Positions 1 through 14,404 of a DNA stretch of 64,000 nucleotides are shown piece after piece. The stretch comes from Megachile rotundata (Eukaryota; Arthropoda; Insecta; Hymenoptera; Megachilidae). The stretch covers positions 1,984,001 to 2,048,000 of the forward strand of contig NC_134997.1 of assembly GCF_050947335.1 (NCBI RefSeq), read 5' to 3'. The position numbers were made by a program, and so were the translations under genes. How positions within the stretch are numbered: position 1 is the first letter of the stretch; the number at the start of each line of letters is the position of its first letter. Under the pieces are notes generated by a model that saw nothing but the letters and a program-made list of their open reading frames with translations, made no database searches and had not been told where the DNA came from.

Positions 1-2274
1 CACGACCACACAGTCACAATCACACAATCGCAATCACAATCCCACATTCACAATCACACAATCACAGTCACACAATCACAATCACACAACCACAACCACA
101 CAATCACACAGTCACAATCCCACAATCACGATCACACAATCACGACCACACTATCACGATCACACAATCACAGTCACACAATCACAATCACACAGTCACA
201 CAATCACAATCACAATCACAATCACAATCACAATCACAATCACACAATCACAATCACACAATCACGATTACACAATCACAATCACACAATCACACAGTCA
301 CAAACCCACAATCACGATCACACAAACACGATCACACAGCCACGATCACACAATCACAATAACACAGTCACACAATCACAATCACAATCACAATCACACA
401 ATCACGATCACACAATCACGATCACACAGTCGCAATCACACAGTCCCACAATCACGATCACACAATCACGATCACGCAATCACGATCACACAATCACTAT
501 CACACAATCACTATCACACAATCACTATCACACAATCACGCTCACACAATCACGATCACACAATCACGATCACACAATCACGATCACACAATCACAATCA
601 CACAATCACAATCACACAGTCACACAATCAATATCACACAATCACGATCACACAATCACGATCACGCAATCACGATCACACAATCACTATCACACAATCA
701 CTATCACACAATCACGATCACACAATCACGATCACACAATCACGATCACACAATCACACAATCACTATCACACAATCACGATCACACAATCACGATCACA
801 CAATCACGATCACACAATCACGATCACACAATCACGATCTCACAGTCACACAATCACAATCACAATCACAGAATAACACAGTCACAATCCCACAATCACT
901 ATCAAACAATCACAATCACACAATCGCAATCACACAATCGCAATCACACAATCGCAATCACACAATCGCAATCACACAATCGCAATCACACAATCGCAAT
1001 CACACAATCGCAATCACACAATCGCAATCACACAATCGCAATCACACAATCGCAATCACACAATCGCAATCACACAATCGCAATCACACAATCGCAATCA
1101 CACAATCGCAATCACACAATCGCAATCACACAATCGCAATCACACAATCAGGATCACACAATCACAATCACACAATCACAATCACACAATCACAATCACA
1201 CAATCACAATCACACAATCACAATCACACAATCACAATCACACAATCACAATCACACAATCACGATCACACAGTCACGATCACACAATCACGATCACACA
1301 ATCACGATCACACAATCACGATCACATAATCACGATCACACAATCACAGTCACACAATCATAATCACACAATCACACAATCACAATCACACAATCACGAT
1401 CACACAATCACGATCACACAATCACGATCACACAATCACGATCACACAATCACGATCATACAACCACAACCACACAATCACACAGTCACAATCCCACAAT
1501 CACGATCACACAATCACAACCACACAGTCACAATCACACAATCGCAATCACAATCCCACAATCACAATCACACAATCACAGTCACACAATCACAATCACA
1601 CAACCACAACCACACAATCACACAGTCACAATCCCACAATCACGATCACACAATCACGACCACACTATCACGATCACACAATCACAGTCACACAATCACA
1701 ATCACACAGTCACACAATCACAATCACAGTCACAATCACAATCACAATCACACAATCACAGTCACGATCACACAATCACAGTCACACAATCACAATCACA
1801 CAGTCACACAATCATAATCACAATCACAATCACAATCACAGTCACACAATCACAATCACACAGTCACACAATCATAATCACAATCACAATCACAATCACA
1901 ATCACACAATCACAGTCACGATCACACAATCACAATCACACAATCACAATCCCACAATCACGATCACACAATCACGACCACACAATCACGATCACACAAT
2001 CACGATCACATAATCACGATCACACAATCACAGTCACACAATCATAATCACACAATCACACAATCACGATCACACAATCACGATCACACAATCACGATTA
2101 CACAATCACGATCACACAATCACGATCACACAATCACAGTCACACAATCACAATCACACAATCACGATCACACAATCACGATCACACAATCACGATCACA
2201 CAATCACGATCACACAATCACGATCACACAATCACAATCACACAGTCACACTACCACAATCACAATCACAATCA
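1..2274 (+). repeat. Left-edge mosaic segment
   Basis: Two borrowed pieces are visible. Bases 1 to about 1140 correspond to about 5811-6998 (the rare variant CCCACATTCA occurs in both; the offset drifts from 5810 to 5690 through small indels). Bases 1453-2274 correspond to 8709-9530: both run 822 bp from the CATACAACCACAACC motif to the CACATACACA landmark. The remainder is ordinary CACGAT/CACAAT units. No gene seen. Confidence 0.85.
924..1140 (+). repeat. TCGCAA unit array, 16 copies
   Basis: The variant unit CACAATCGCAATCA repeats 16 times without interruption at exact 14-bp spacing, giving one CpG per unit. It is preceded by CACTATCAAACAATC and ends at an ATCAGGATC variant. The equivalent array at 6614 has 28 copies with the same left flank, so this is a site of copy-number change. 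Confidence 0.95.
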
Positions 2275-2650
2275 CACATACACAATCACACAGTCACACA
2301 CACACAATCACTATCAGACAATCACAATCACACAATCACACAGTCACACAAGCACAATCACAATCACTCAATCACAGTCACACAATCACAATCACACAAT
2401 CACAATCACACAGTCACAATCACACAATCACAATCACACAATCACAATCACACAATCACAATCACACAACCACAATCACACAACCTCAATCACACAATCA
2501 CAATCCCAAAATCACAACCACACAATCACAGTCACACAATCACGATCACACAATCACAATCACACAGTCACACAATCACAATCACACAATCACACAGTCA
2601 CAATCCCACAATTGCGATCACACAATCACGATCACACAATTACGACGACA
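2275..2650 (+). repeat. L landmark module, copy 1
   Basis: The module starts with CACATACACA and a (CA)6 run, passes CACTATCAGACA, CACAAGCACAATC, CAACCTCAATC and CCCAAAATCACAACC, and ends with CAATTGCGATCAC followed by ATTACGACGACAC. The distance from CACATACACA to the TTG is 337 bp, identical in all nine full copies in the window. Copy-specific changes here include CTACCACAAT just upstream and CACTCAATC inside. Confidence 0.93.
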
Positions 2651-3204
2651 CAATCACGCTCACACAATCACGATCACACAATCACTATCACACAATCACT
2701 ATCACACAATCACGATCACACAATCACGATCACACAATCACAATCACAATCACAATCACACAATCACGATCACACAATCACGATCGCAAAATCACGATCA
2801 CACCATCACACTATCACAATCCCACAATCACAATCCCACAATCACAATCACACAATCACAATAACACAGTCACACAATCACAATCACAATCACAATCACA
2901 CAATCACGATCACACAATCACGATCACACAGTCACAATCACACAGTCACACAATCACGATCACACAATCACGATCACGCAATCACGATCACACAATCACT
3001 ATCACACAATCACTATCACACAATCACTATCACACAATCACTATCACACAATCACGCTCACACAATCACGATCACGCAATCACGATCACACAACCACAAC
3101 CACACAATCACACAGTCACAATCCCACAATCACGATCACACAATCACGACCACACTATCACGATCACACAATCACAGTCACACAATCACAATCACACAGT
3201 CACA

Positions 3205-3264
3205 CAATCACAATCACAATCACAATCACAATCACAATCACAATCACAATCACAATCACAATCA
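3205..3264 (+). repeat. Pure CAATCA hexamer run, 10 copies
   Basis: Ten uninterrupted CAATCA hexamers, the longest pure hexamer run I noticed. Similar runs of about 7 lie at 201-242 and near 6015-6060. They show that the hexamer half of the 14-bp unit can expand alone, which shifts the 14-bp register. Confidence 0.9.
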
Positions 3265-4375
3265 CACAATCACAATCACACAATCACGATCACACAATCA
3301 CAATCACACAATCACACAGTCACAAACCCACAATCACGATCACACAAACACGATCACACAGTCACGATCACACAATCACAATAACACAGTCACACAATCA
3401 CAATCACAATCACAATCACACAATCACGATCACACAATCACGATCACACAGTCACAATCACACAGTCACACAATCACGATCACACAATCACGATCACGCA
3501 ATCACGATCACACAATCACTATCACACAATCACTATCACACAATCACTATCACACAATCACGCTCACACAATCACGATCACACAATCACGATCACACAAT
3601 CACGATCACACAATCACGATCACACAATCACAATCACACAATCACAATCACACAGTCACACAATCAATATCACACAATCACGATCACACAATCACGATCA
3701 CGCAATCACGATCACACAATCACTATCAGACAATCACTATCACACAATCACGATCACACAATCACGATCTCACAGTCACACAATCACAATCACAGTCACA
3801 CAATAACACAGTCACAATCCCACAATCACTATCACACAATCACAATCACACAATCGCAATCACACAATCGCAATCACACAATCGCAATCACACAATCGCA
3901 ATCACACCATCACTATCACACAATCACGATCACACAATCACGATCACACAATCTCGATCACACAATCACGATCACACAATCACCATCACACAATCACCAT
4001 CACACAATCACGATCACACAATCACGATCACACAATCACGATCACACAATCACGATCACACAATCACGATCACACAATCACGACCACACAATCACGATCA
4101 CACAATCACAATCACACAATCACAATCACACAATCACAATCACACAATAACAATCACACAATCACAATCACAATCACAATCACGATCACAATCACACAAT
4201 CACAATCACACAATCACGATCACACAATCACAATCACACAATCACAATCACACAATCACGATCACACAATCACGATCACACAATCACGATCTCACAGTCA
4301 CACAATCACAATCACAATCACACAATAACACAGTCACAATCCCACAATCACTATCACACAATCACAATCACACAA

Positions 4376-4845
4376 TCGCAATCACACAATCGCAATCACA
4401 CAATCGCAATCACACAATCGCAATCACACAATCGGAATCACACAATCGCAATCACACAATCGCAATCACACAATCGCAATCACACAATCGCAATCACACA
4501 ATCGCAATCACACAATCGCAATCACACAATCGCAATCACACAATCGCAATCACACAATCGCAATCACACAATCGCAATCACACTATCGCAATCACACAAT
4601 CGCAATCACACAATCTCAATCACACAATCGCAATCACACAATCGCAATCACACAATCGCAATCACACAATCGCAATCACACAATCGCAATCACACAATCG
4701 CAATCACACAATCGCAATCACACAATCGCAATCACACAATCGCAATCACACAATCGCAATCACACAATCGCAATCACACAATCGCAATCACACAATCGCA
4801 ATCACACAATCGCAATCACACAATCGCAATCACACAATCGCAATC
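4376..4845 (+). repeat. TCGCAA unit array, 34 copies
   Basis: Thirty-four positions at 14-bp spacing, with three internal marker variants: TCGGAATC near the start, CACTATCGC, and TCTCAATC at 4614. The array at 13848 has the same number of positions and the same markers at a constant offset of 9472, so the two are copies of one event and not independent expansions. Confidence 0.95.
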
Positions 4846-4862
4846 ACACAATCACAATCACA

Positions 4863-4946
4863 CAACCACAATCACACAACCACAATCACACAACCACAAT
4901 CACACAACCACAATCACACAACCACAATCACACAACCACAATCACA
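4863..4946 (+). repeat. CAACCA unit array, 6 copies
   Basis: Six 14-bp units in which CAATCACA has become CAACCACA (T to C), directly after the TCGCAA array. The same arrangement recurs at 14321. Confidence 0.93.
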
Positions 4947-5591
4947 CAATCACAATCACACAATCACACAGTCACAAACCCACAATCACGATCCCACAGT
5001 CACGATCACACAGTTACGATCACACAATCACACAGTCAGAATCTCACAATCACGATCACACAATCACCATCACACAAACACGATCGCACAATCACGATCA
5101 CACAATCACACAATCACAATTCCATAATCACAATCACACAATCACAATCACACAATCACGATCACACAATCACGATCACACAATCACGATCACTCAATCA
5201 CGATCACACAATCACGATCACACAATCACGATCACACAATCACGATCACACAATCACGATCACACAATCACGATCACACAATCACGATCACACAGTCACA
5301 CAATCACGACCACACAATCACGATCACACAATCACGATCACGCAATCACGATCACACAATCACTATCACACAATCACAATCACACAATCACTATCACACA
5401 ATCACGATCACACAATCACGATCACACAATCACGATCACACAATCACGATCTCACAGTCACACAATCACAATCACAATCACACAATAACACAGTCACAAT
5501 CCCACAATCACTATCACACAATCACAATCACACAATCGCAATCACACAATCGCAATCACACAATCGCAATCACACAATCGCATTCACACAA

Positions 5592-5697
5592 TCGCGATCA
5601 CACAATCGCGATCACACAATCGCGATCATACAATCGCGATCACACAATCGCGATCACACAATCGCGATCACACAATCGCGATCACACAATCGCGATC
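5592..5697 (+). repeat. TCGCGA unit array, 8 copies
   Basis: Eight units carry TCGCGATC in place of TCACGATC, giving the 8-bp palindrome ATCGCGAT and two CpGs per unit. One unit is followed by CATACAAT. The array is flanked on the right by two CACGGTCAC variants not seen elsewhere nearby. Confidence 0.93.
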
Positions 5698-6613
5698 ACA
5701 CAATCACGGTCACACAATCACGGTCACACTATCACGATCACACAATCATGATCATACAACCACAACCACACAATCGCACAGTCACAATCCCACAATCACG
5801 ATCACACTATCACGACCACACAGTCACAATCACACAATCGCAATCACAATCCCACATTCACAATCGCACAATCACAGTCACACAATCACAATCACACAAC
5901 CACAACCACACAATCACACAGTCACAATCCCACAATCACGATCACACAATCACGACCACACTATCACGATCACACAATCACAGTCACACAATCACAATCA
6001 CACAGTCACACAATCACAATCACAATCACAATCACAATCACAATAACAATCACAATCACACAATCACAATCACACAATCACGATCACACAATCACGATCA
6101 CACAATCACAATCACACAATCACACAGTCACAAACCCACAATCACGATCACACAAACACGATCACGCAATCACGATCACACAATCACTATCACACAATCA
6201 CTATCACACAATCACTATCACACAATCACGCTCACACAATCACGATCACACAATCACGATCACACAATCACGATCACACAATCACGATCACACAATCACA
6301 ATCACACAATCACAATCACACAGTCACACAATCAATATCACACAATCACGATCACACAATCACGATCACGCAATCACGATCACACAATCACTATCACACA
6401 ATCACTATCACACAATCACGATCACACAATCACGATCACACAATCACGATCACACAATCACACAATCACTATCACACAATCACGATCACACAATCACGAT
6501 CACACAATCACGATCACACAATCACGATCTCACAGTCACACAATCACAATCACAATCACACAATAACACAGTCACAATCCCACAATCACTATCAAACAAT
6601 CACAATCACACAA

Positions 6614-6998
6614 TCGCAATCACACAATCGCAATCACACAATCGCAATCACACAATCGCAATCACACAATCGCAATCACACAATCGCAATCACACAATCG
6701 CAATCACACAATCGCAATCACACAATCGCAATCACACAATCGCAATCACACAATCGCAATCACACAATCGTAATCACACAATCGCAATCACACAATCGCA
6801 ATCACACAATCGCAATCACACAATCGCAATCACACAATCGCAATCACACAATCGCAATCACACAATCGCAATCACACAATCGCAATCACACAATCGCAAT
6901 CACACAATCGCAATCACACAATCGCAATCACACAATCGCAATCACACAATCGCAATCACACAATCGCAATCACACAATCGCAATCACACAATCGCAAT
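6614..6998 (+). repeat. TCGCAA unit array, 28 copies
   Basis: Twenty-eight positions at 14-bp spacing, one of them TCGTAATC near 6768, ending in CGCAATAACAC. The right flank matches that of the array at 15184 (offset 8528). The left flank matches the array at 924. Confidence 0.95.
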
Positions 6999-7244
6999 AA
7001 CACAATCACAATCACACAATCACAATAACACATTCACACAATCACGATCACACAATCACAATCACACAGTCACACAATCACAATCACAATCACAATCACA
7101 ATCACACAATCACACAGTCACAATTACTCAATCACGATCACACAATCCCGATCACACAGTCACGATCACGCAATCACGATCACACAATCACGGTCGCACA
7201 ATCACAATCACACAGTCACACTATCACAATCACAATCACAATCA

Positions 7245-7620
7245 CACATACACAATCACACAGTCACACACACACAATCACTATCAGACAATCACAATCA
7301 CACAATCACACAGTCACACAAGCACAATCACAATCACACAATCACAGTCACACAATCACAATCACACAATCACAATCACACAATCACAATCACACAATCA
7401 CAATCACACAATCACAATCACACAATCACAATCACACAACCACAATCACACAACCTCAATCACACAATCACAATCCCAAAATCACAACCACACAATCACA
7501 GTCACACAATCACGATCACATAATCACAATCACACAGTCACACAATCACAATCACACAATCACACAGTCACAATCCCACAATTGCGATCACACAATCACG
7601 ATCACACAATTACGACGACA
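7245..7620 (+). repeat. L landmark module, copy 2
   Basis: CACATACACA to TTG is 337 bp. The module is preceded by CAATTACTCAATC, CCCGATCAC and CACGGTCGCAC, a combination shared only with the copy at 15773. Confidence 0.93.
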
Positions 7621-9530
7621 CAATCACGCTCACACAATCACGATCACACAATCACTATCACACAATCACTATCACACAATCACGATCACACAATCACGAT
7701 CACACAATCACAATCACAATCACAATCACACAATCACGATCACACAATCACGATCGCAAAATCACGATCACACCATCACACTATCACAATCCCACAATCA
7801 CAATCCCACAATCACAATCACACAATCACAGTCACACAATCAGGATCACACAATCACAATCACACAATCACAATCACACAATCACAATCACACAATCACA
7901 ATCACACAATCACAATCACACAATCACAATCACACAATCACGATCACACAATCACGATCACACAATCACGATCACACAATCACGATCACACAATCACGAT
8001 CACACAATCACGATCATACAACCACAACCACACAATCACACAGTCACAATCCCACAATCACGATCACACAATCACAACCACACAGTCACAATCACACAAT
8101 CGCAATCACAATCCCACAATCACAATCACACAATCACAGTCACACAATCACAATCACACAACCACAACCACACAATCACACAGTCACAATCCCACAATCA
8201 CGATCACACAATCACGACCACACTATCACGATCACACAATCACAGTCACACAATCACAATCACACAGTCACACAATCACAATCACAGTCACAATCACAAT
8301 CACAATCACACAATCACAGTCACGATCACACAATCACAGTCACACAATCACAATCACACAGTCACACAATCATAATCACAATCACAATCACAATCACAGT
8401 CACACAATCACAATCACACAGTCACACAATCATAATCACAATCACAATCACAATCACAATCACACAATCACAGTCACGATCACACAATCACAATCACACA
8501 ATCACAATCCCACAATCACCATCACACAATCACGATCACACAATCACGATCACACAATCACGATCACATAATCACGATCACACAATCACAGTCACACAAT
8601 CATAATCACACAATCACACAATCACAATCACACAATCACGATCACACAATCACGATCACACAATCACGATCACACAATCAGGATCACACAATCACGATCA
8701 CACAATCACGATCATACAACCACAACCACACAATCACACAGTCACAATCCCACAATCACGATCACACAATCACAACCACACAGTCACAATCACACAATCG
8801 CAATCACAATCCCACAATCACAATCACACAATCACAGTCACACAATCACAATCACACAACCACAACCACACAATCACACAGTCACAATCCCACAATCACG
8901 ATCACACAATCACGACCACACTATCACGATCACACAATCACAGTCACACAATCACAATCACACAGTCACACAATCACAATCACAGTCACAATCACAATCA
9001 CAATCACAATCACACAATCACAGTCACGATCACACAATCACAGTCACACAATCACAATCACACAGTCACACAATCATAATCACAATCACAATCACAATCA
9101 CAGTCACACAATCACAATCACACAGTCACACAATCATAATCACAATCACAATCACAATCACAATCACACAATCACAGTCACGATCACACAATCACAATCA
9201 CACAATCACAATCCCACAATCACGATCACACAATCACGACCACACAATCACGATCACACAATCACGATCACACAATCACAGTCACACAATCATAATCACA
9301 CAATCACACAATCACGATCACACAATCACGATCACACAATCACGATCACACAATCACGATTACACAATCACGATCACACAATCACGATCACACAATCACA
9401 ATCACACAATCACACAATCACGATCACACAATCACGATCACACAATCACGATCACACAATCACGATCACACAATCACGATCACACAATCACAATCACACA
9501 GTCACACTATCACAATCACAATCACAATCA
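7245..9530 (+). repeat. 2286-bp segment with two CATACAACC modules
   Basis: After the landmark come two copies of the CATACAACCACAACC module, at 8011 and 8709, each followed by ACAACCACAACC and CATAATCACAATC runs. The right part duplicates 1453-2274. No gene seen. Confidence 0.85.
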
Positions 9531-9906
9531 CACATACACAATCACACAGTCACACACACACAATCACTATCAGACAATCACAATCACACAATCACACAGT
9601 CACACAAGCACAATCACAATCACACAATCACAGTCACACAATCACAATCACACAATCACAATCACACAATCACAACCACACAATCACAATCACACAATCA
9701 CAATCACACAATCACAATCACACAACCACAATCACACAACCTCAATCACACAATCACAATCCCAAAATCACAACCACACAATCACAGTCACACAATCACG
9801 ATCACACAATCACAATCACACAGTCACACAATCACAATCACACAATCACACCGTCACAATCCCACAATTGCGATCACACAATCACGATCACACAATTACG
9901 ACGACA
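9531..9906 (+). repeat. L landmark module, copy 3
   Basis: A full 337-bp spacing copy, with CACAACCACAC inside and CACCGTC just before the TTG. Confidence 0.92.
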
Positions 9907-11216
9907 CAATCACGCTCACACAATCACGATCACACAATCACTATCACACAATCACTATCACACAATCACGATCACACAATCACGATCACACAATCACAAT
10001 CACAATCACAATCACACAATCACGATCACACAATCACAATCACAATCACAATCACACAATCACGATCACACAATCACGATCGCACAATCACAGTCACACA
10101 ATCATAATCACACAATCAGACAATCACAATCACACAATCACGATCACACAATCACGATCACACAATCACGATCACACAATCACGATCACACAATCACGAT
10201 CACACAATCACGATCATACAACCACAACCACACAATCACACAGTCACAATCCCACAATCACGATCACACAATCACAACCACACAGTCACAATCACACAAT
10301 CGCAATCACAATCTCACAATCACAATCACACAATCACAGTCACACAATCACAATCACACAACCACAACCACACAATCACACAGTCACAATCCCACAATCA
10401 CGATCACACAATCACGACCACACTATCACGATCACACAATCACAGTCACACAATCACAATCACACAGTCACACAATCACAATCACAGTCACAATCACAAT
10501 CACAATCACACAATCACAGTCACGATCACACAATCACAGTCACACAATCACAATCACACAGTCACACAATCATAATCACAATCACAATCACAATCACAGT
10601 CACACAATCACAATCACACAGTCACACAATCATAATCACAATCACAATCACAATCACAATCACACAATCACAGTCACGATCACACAATCACAATCACACA
10701 ATCACAATCCCACAATCACGATCACACAATCACGACCACACAATCACGATCACACAATCACACAATCACTATCACACAATCACGATCACACAATCACGAT
10801 CACACAATCACGATCACACAATCACGATCACACAATCACGATCACACAATCACGATCTCACAGTCACACAATCACAATCACAGTCACACAATAACACAGT
10901 CACAATCCCACAATCACTATCACACAATCACAATCACACAATCGCAATCACACAATCGCAATCACACAATCGCAATCACACAATCGCAATCACACCATCA
11001 CTATCACACAATCACGATCACACAATCACGATCACACAATCTCGATCACACAATCACGATCACACAATCACCATCACACAATCACCATCACACAATCACG
11101 ATCACACAATCACGATCACACAATCACGATCACACAATCACGATCACACAATCACGATCACACAATCACGATCACACAATCACGACCACACAATCACGAT
11201 CACACAATCACAATCA
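9531..11216 (+). repeat. 1686-bp tandem duplication, copy 1
   Basis: CACATACACA at 9531 and 11217 and TTG at 9868 and 11554 are both 1686 bp apart, and the 79-codon stretch after each TTG is identical. The copy runs from the landmark through a CATACAACC module (10211), a small TCGCAA cluster near 10940-10990 and a CACCATCAC pair. The break at about 11216 joins CACAATCACAATCACA directly to TACACA. Copy 1 has CACCGTCAC before the TTG where other copies have CACAGTCAC. Confidence 0.92.
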
Positions 11217-11592
11217 CACATACACAATCACACAGTCACACACACACAATCACTATCAGACAATCACAATCACACAATCACACAGTCACACAAGCACAAT
11301 CACAATCACACAATCACAGTCACACAATCACAATCACACAATCACAATCACACAATCACAACCACACAATCACAATCACACAATCACAATCACACAATCA
11401 CAATCACACAACCACAATCACACAACCTCAATCACACAATCACAATCCCAAAATCACAACCACACAATCACAGTCACACAATCACGATCACACAATCACA
11501 ATCACACAGTCACACAATCACAATCACACAATCACACAGTCACAATCCCACAATTGCGATCACACAATCACGATCACACAATTACGACGACA
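11217..11592 (+). repeat. L landmark module, copy 4
   Basis: A full 337-bp spacing copy. It lacks the CACACTATCACAATC lead-in found upstream of most other copies because the tandem-duplication junction cuts there. Confidence 0.92.
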
Positions 11593-12888
11593 CAATCACG
11601 CTCACACAATCACGATCACACAATCACTATCACACAATCACTATCACACAATCACGATCACACAATCACGATCACACAATCACAATCACAATCACAATCA
11701 CACAATCACGATCACACAATCACAATCACAATCACAATCACACAATCACGATCACACAATCACGATCGCACAATCACAGTCACACAATCATAATCACACA
11801 ATCAGACAATCACAATCACACAATCACGATCACACAATCACGATCACACAATCACGATCACACAATCACGATCACACAATCACGATCACACAATCACGAT
11901 CACACAATCACGATCATACAACCACAACCACACAATCACACAGTCACAATCCCACAATCACGATCACACAATCACAACCACACAGTCACAATCACACAAT
12001 CGCAATCACAATCTCACAATCACAATCACACAATCACAGTCACACAATCACAATCACACAACCACAACCACACAATCACACAGTCACAATCCCACAATCA
12101 CGATCACACAATCACGACCACACTATCACGATCACACAATCACAGTCACACAATCACAATCACACAGTCACACAATCACAATCACAGTCACAATCACAAT
12201 CACAATCACACAATCACAGTCACGATCACACAATCACAGTCACACAATCACAATCACACAGTCACACAATCATAATCACAATCACAATCTCAATCACAGT
12301 CACACAATCACAATCACACAGTCACACAATCATAATCACAATCACAATCACAATCACAATCACACAATCACAGTCACGATCACACAATCACAATCACACA
12401 ATCACAATCCCACAATCACGATCACACAATCACGACCACACAATCACGATCACACAATCACACAATCACTATCACACAATCACGATCACACAATCACGAT
12501 CACACAATCACGATCACACAATCACGATCACACAATCACGATCTCACAGTCACACAATCACAATCACAGTCACACAATAACACAGTCACAATCCCACAAT
12601 CACTATCACACAATCACAATCACACAATCGCAATCACACAATCGCAATCACACAATCGCAATCACACAATCGCAATCACACCATCACTATCACACAATCA
12701 CGATCACACAATCACGATCACACAATCTCGATCACACAATCACGATCACACAATCACCATCACACAATCACCATCACACAATCACGATCACACAATCACG
12801 ATCACACAATCACGATCACACAATCACGATCACACAATCACGATCACACAATCACGACCACACAATCACGATCACACAATCACAATCA
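11217..12888 (+). repeat. 1686-bp tandem duplication, copy 2
   Basis: The copy has the same module order as 9531-11216: landmark, CATACAACC at 11911, TCGCAA cluster near 12630-12680. It carries one CACGAT unit fewer before GATCTCACAG, and CAATCTCAATC replaces CAATCACAATC near 12286. These few differences point to a recent event. Confidence 0.9.
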
Positions 12889-13196
12889 CACAATCACAAT
12901 CACACAATCACAATCACACAATCACAATCACACAATCACAATCACAATCACAATCACGATCACAATCACACAATCACAATCACACAATCACGATCACACA
13001 ATCACAATCACACAATCACAATCACACAATCACACAGTCACAAACCCACAATCACGATCACACAAACACGATCACACAGTCACGATCACACAATCACAAT
13101 AACACAGTCACACAATCACAATCACAATCACAATCACACAATCACGATCATACAATCACGATCACACAGTCACAATCACACAGTCGCACAATCACG

Positions 13197-13441
13197 ATCA
13201 CACAATCACAATCACACAATCACAATCACACAATAACAATCACACAATCACAATCACACAATCACAATCACACAACCACAATCACACAACCACAATCACA
13301 CAACCACAATCACACAACCACAATCACACAACCACAATCACACAACCACAATCACACAACCACAATCACACAATCACAATCACACAATCACAATCACACA
13401 ATCACAATCACACAATCACAATCACACAATCACAATCACAC
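13197..13441 (+). repeat. 245-base G-free stretch with 7 CAACCA units
   Basis: No G occurs on the + strand between 13196 and 13442, so the complementary strand has no C. The centre (about 13273-13370) has seven CAACCACAATCACA units at 14-bp spacing. It is the longest G-free run I noticed. Confidence 0.92.
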
Positions 13442-13847
13442 GATCACAATCACACGATCACAATCACACAATCACAATCACACAATCACACAGTCACAAA
13501 CCCACAATCACGATCCCACAGTCACGATCACACAGTTACGATCACACAATCACACAGTCAGAATCTCACAATCACGATCACACAATCACCATCACACAAT
13601 CACGATCGCACAATCACAATCACACAATCACACAATCACGATCACACAATCACTATCACACAATCACGATCACCCAATCACGATCACACAATCACACAAT
13701 CACTATCACACAATCACGATCACACAATCACGATCACACAATCACGATCACACAATCACGATCTCACAGTCACACAATCACAATCACAATCACACAATAA
13801 CACAGTCACAATCCCACAATCACTATCACACAATCACAATCACACAA

Positions 13848-14317
13848 TCGCAATCACACAATCGCAATCACACAATCGCAATCACACAATCGGAATCACA
13901 CAATCGCAATCACACAATCGCAATCACACAATCGCAATCACACAATCGCAATCACACAATCGCAATCACACAATCGCAATCACACAATCGCAATCACACA
14001 ATCGCAATCACACAATCGCAATCACACAATCGCAATCACACAATCGCAATCACACTATCGCAATCACACAATCGCAATCACACAATCTCAATCACACAAT
14101 CGCAATCACACAATCGCAATCACACAATCGCAATCACACAATCGCAATCACACAATCGCAATCACACAATCGCAATCACACAATCGCAATCACACAATCG
14201 CAATCACACAATCGCAATCACACAATCGCAATCACACAATCGCAATCACACAATCGCAATCACACAATCGCAATCACACAATCGCAATCACACAATCGCA
14301 ACCACACAATCGCAATC
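13848..14317 (+). repeat. TCGCAA unit array, 34 copies (partner of 4376)
   Basis: It has the same 34 positions and the same internal TCGGAATC, CACTATCGC and TCTCAATC markers as the array at 4376, offset 9472. A private change is CGCAACCAC near the right end. Confidence 0.95.
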
Positions 14318-14320
14318 ACA

Positions 14321-14404
14321 CAACCACAATCACACAACCACAATCACACAACCACAATCACACAACCACAATCACACAACCACAATCACACAACCACAAT
14401 CACA
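14321..14404 (+). repeat. CAACCA unit array, 6 copies
   Basis: Six CAACCACAATCACA units follow the TCGCAA array, matching 4863-4946. Confidence 0.93.

Larger units (their letters stand above)
2275..7244 (+). repeat. Irregular 4970-bp segment between landmark modules
   Basis: This opens with an L landmark and then holds a hexamer run at 3205-3264, a small TCGCAA cluster near 3855-3900, the large TCGCAA array at 4376, CAACCA units, and TCGCGA units at 5592. About 3130-3770 resembles about 130-840 and 5950-6540, so one roughly 0.6-kb piece is present three times in the first 6.6 kb. Apart from shared repeats nothing else was seen. Confidence 0.85.
6614..8685 (+). repeat. Segmental duplication, left copy (offset about 8.53 kb)
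   Basis: From this TCGCAA array through the L landmark at 7245 and the CATACAACC module at 8011, the order and spacing match 15184-17213. Landmark, TTG and the TAA at 8569 all sit exactly 8528 bp from their partners. The translated text of 7582-8571 differs from 16110-17099 at a single residue that I noticed (one CACAAT versus CACGAT). The array itself differs by three units (28 versus 25). Similarity breaks down near 8690. Confidence 0.9.

Noticed and set aside
2285..2310. (CA)6 run as a Z-DNA or microsatellite feature of its own
   Set aside because: Too short, and part of the landmark module in every copy.
2612..4150. Family of frames starting MRSHNHDH at nine landmark copies as conserved genes
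   Set aside because: They begin at a TTG within CAATTGCGATC, not an ATG. They end at variant-generated TAA triplets, and their conservation is fully explained by duplication of the landmark module.
5749..5760. TATA-like or -10-like motifs (CATAATCAC, CATACAATC) as promoters
   Set aside because: They are single-base variants of the satellite unit repeated in many copies, with no downstream gene.
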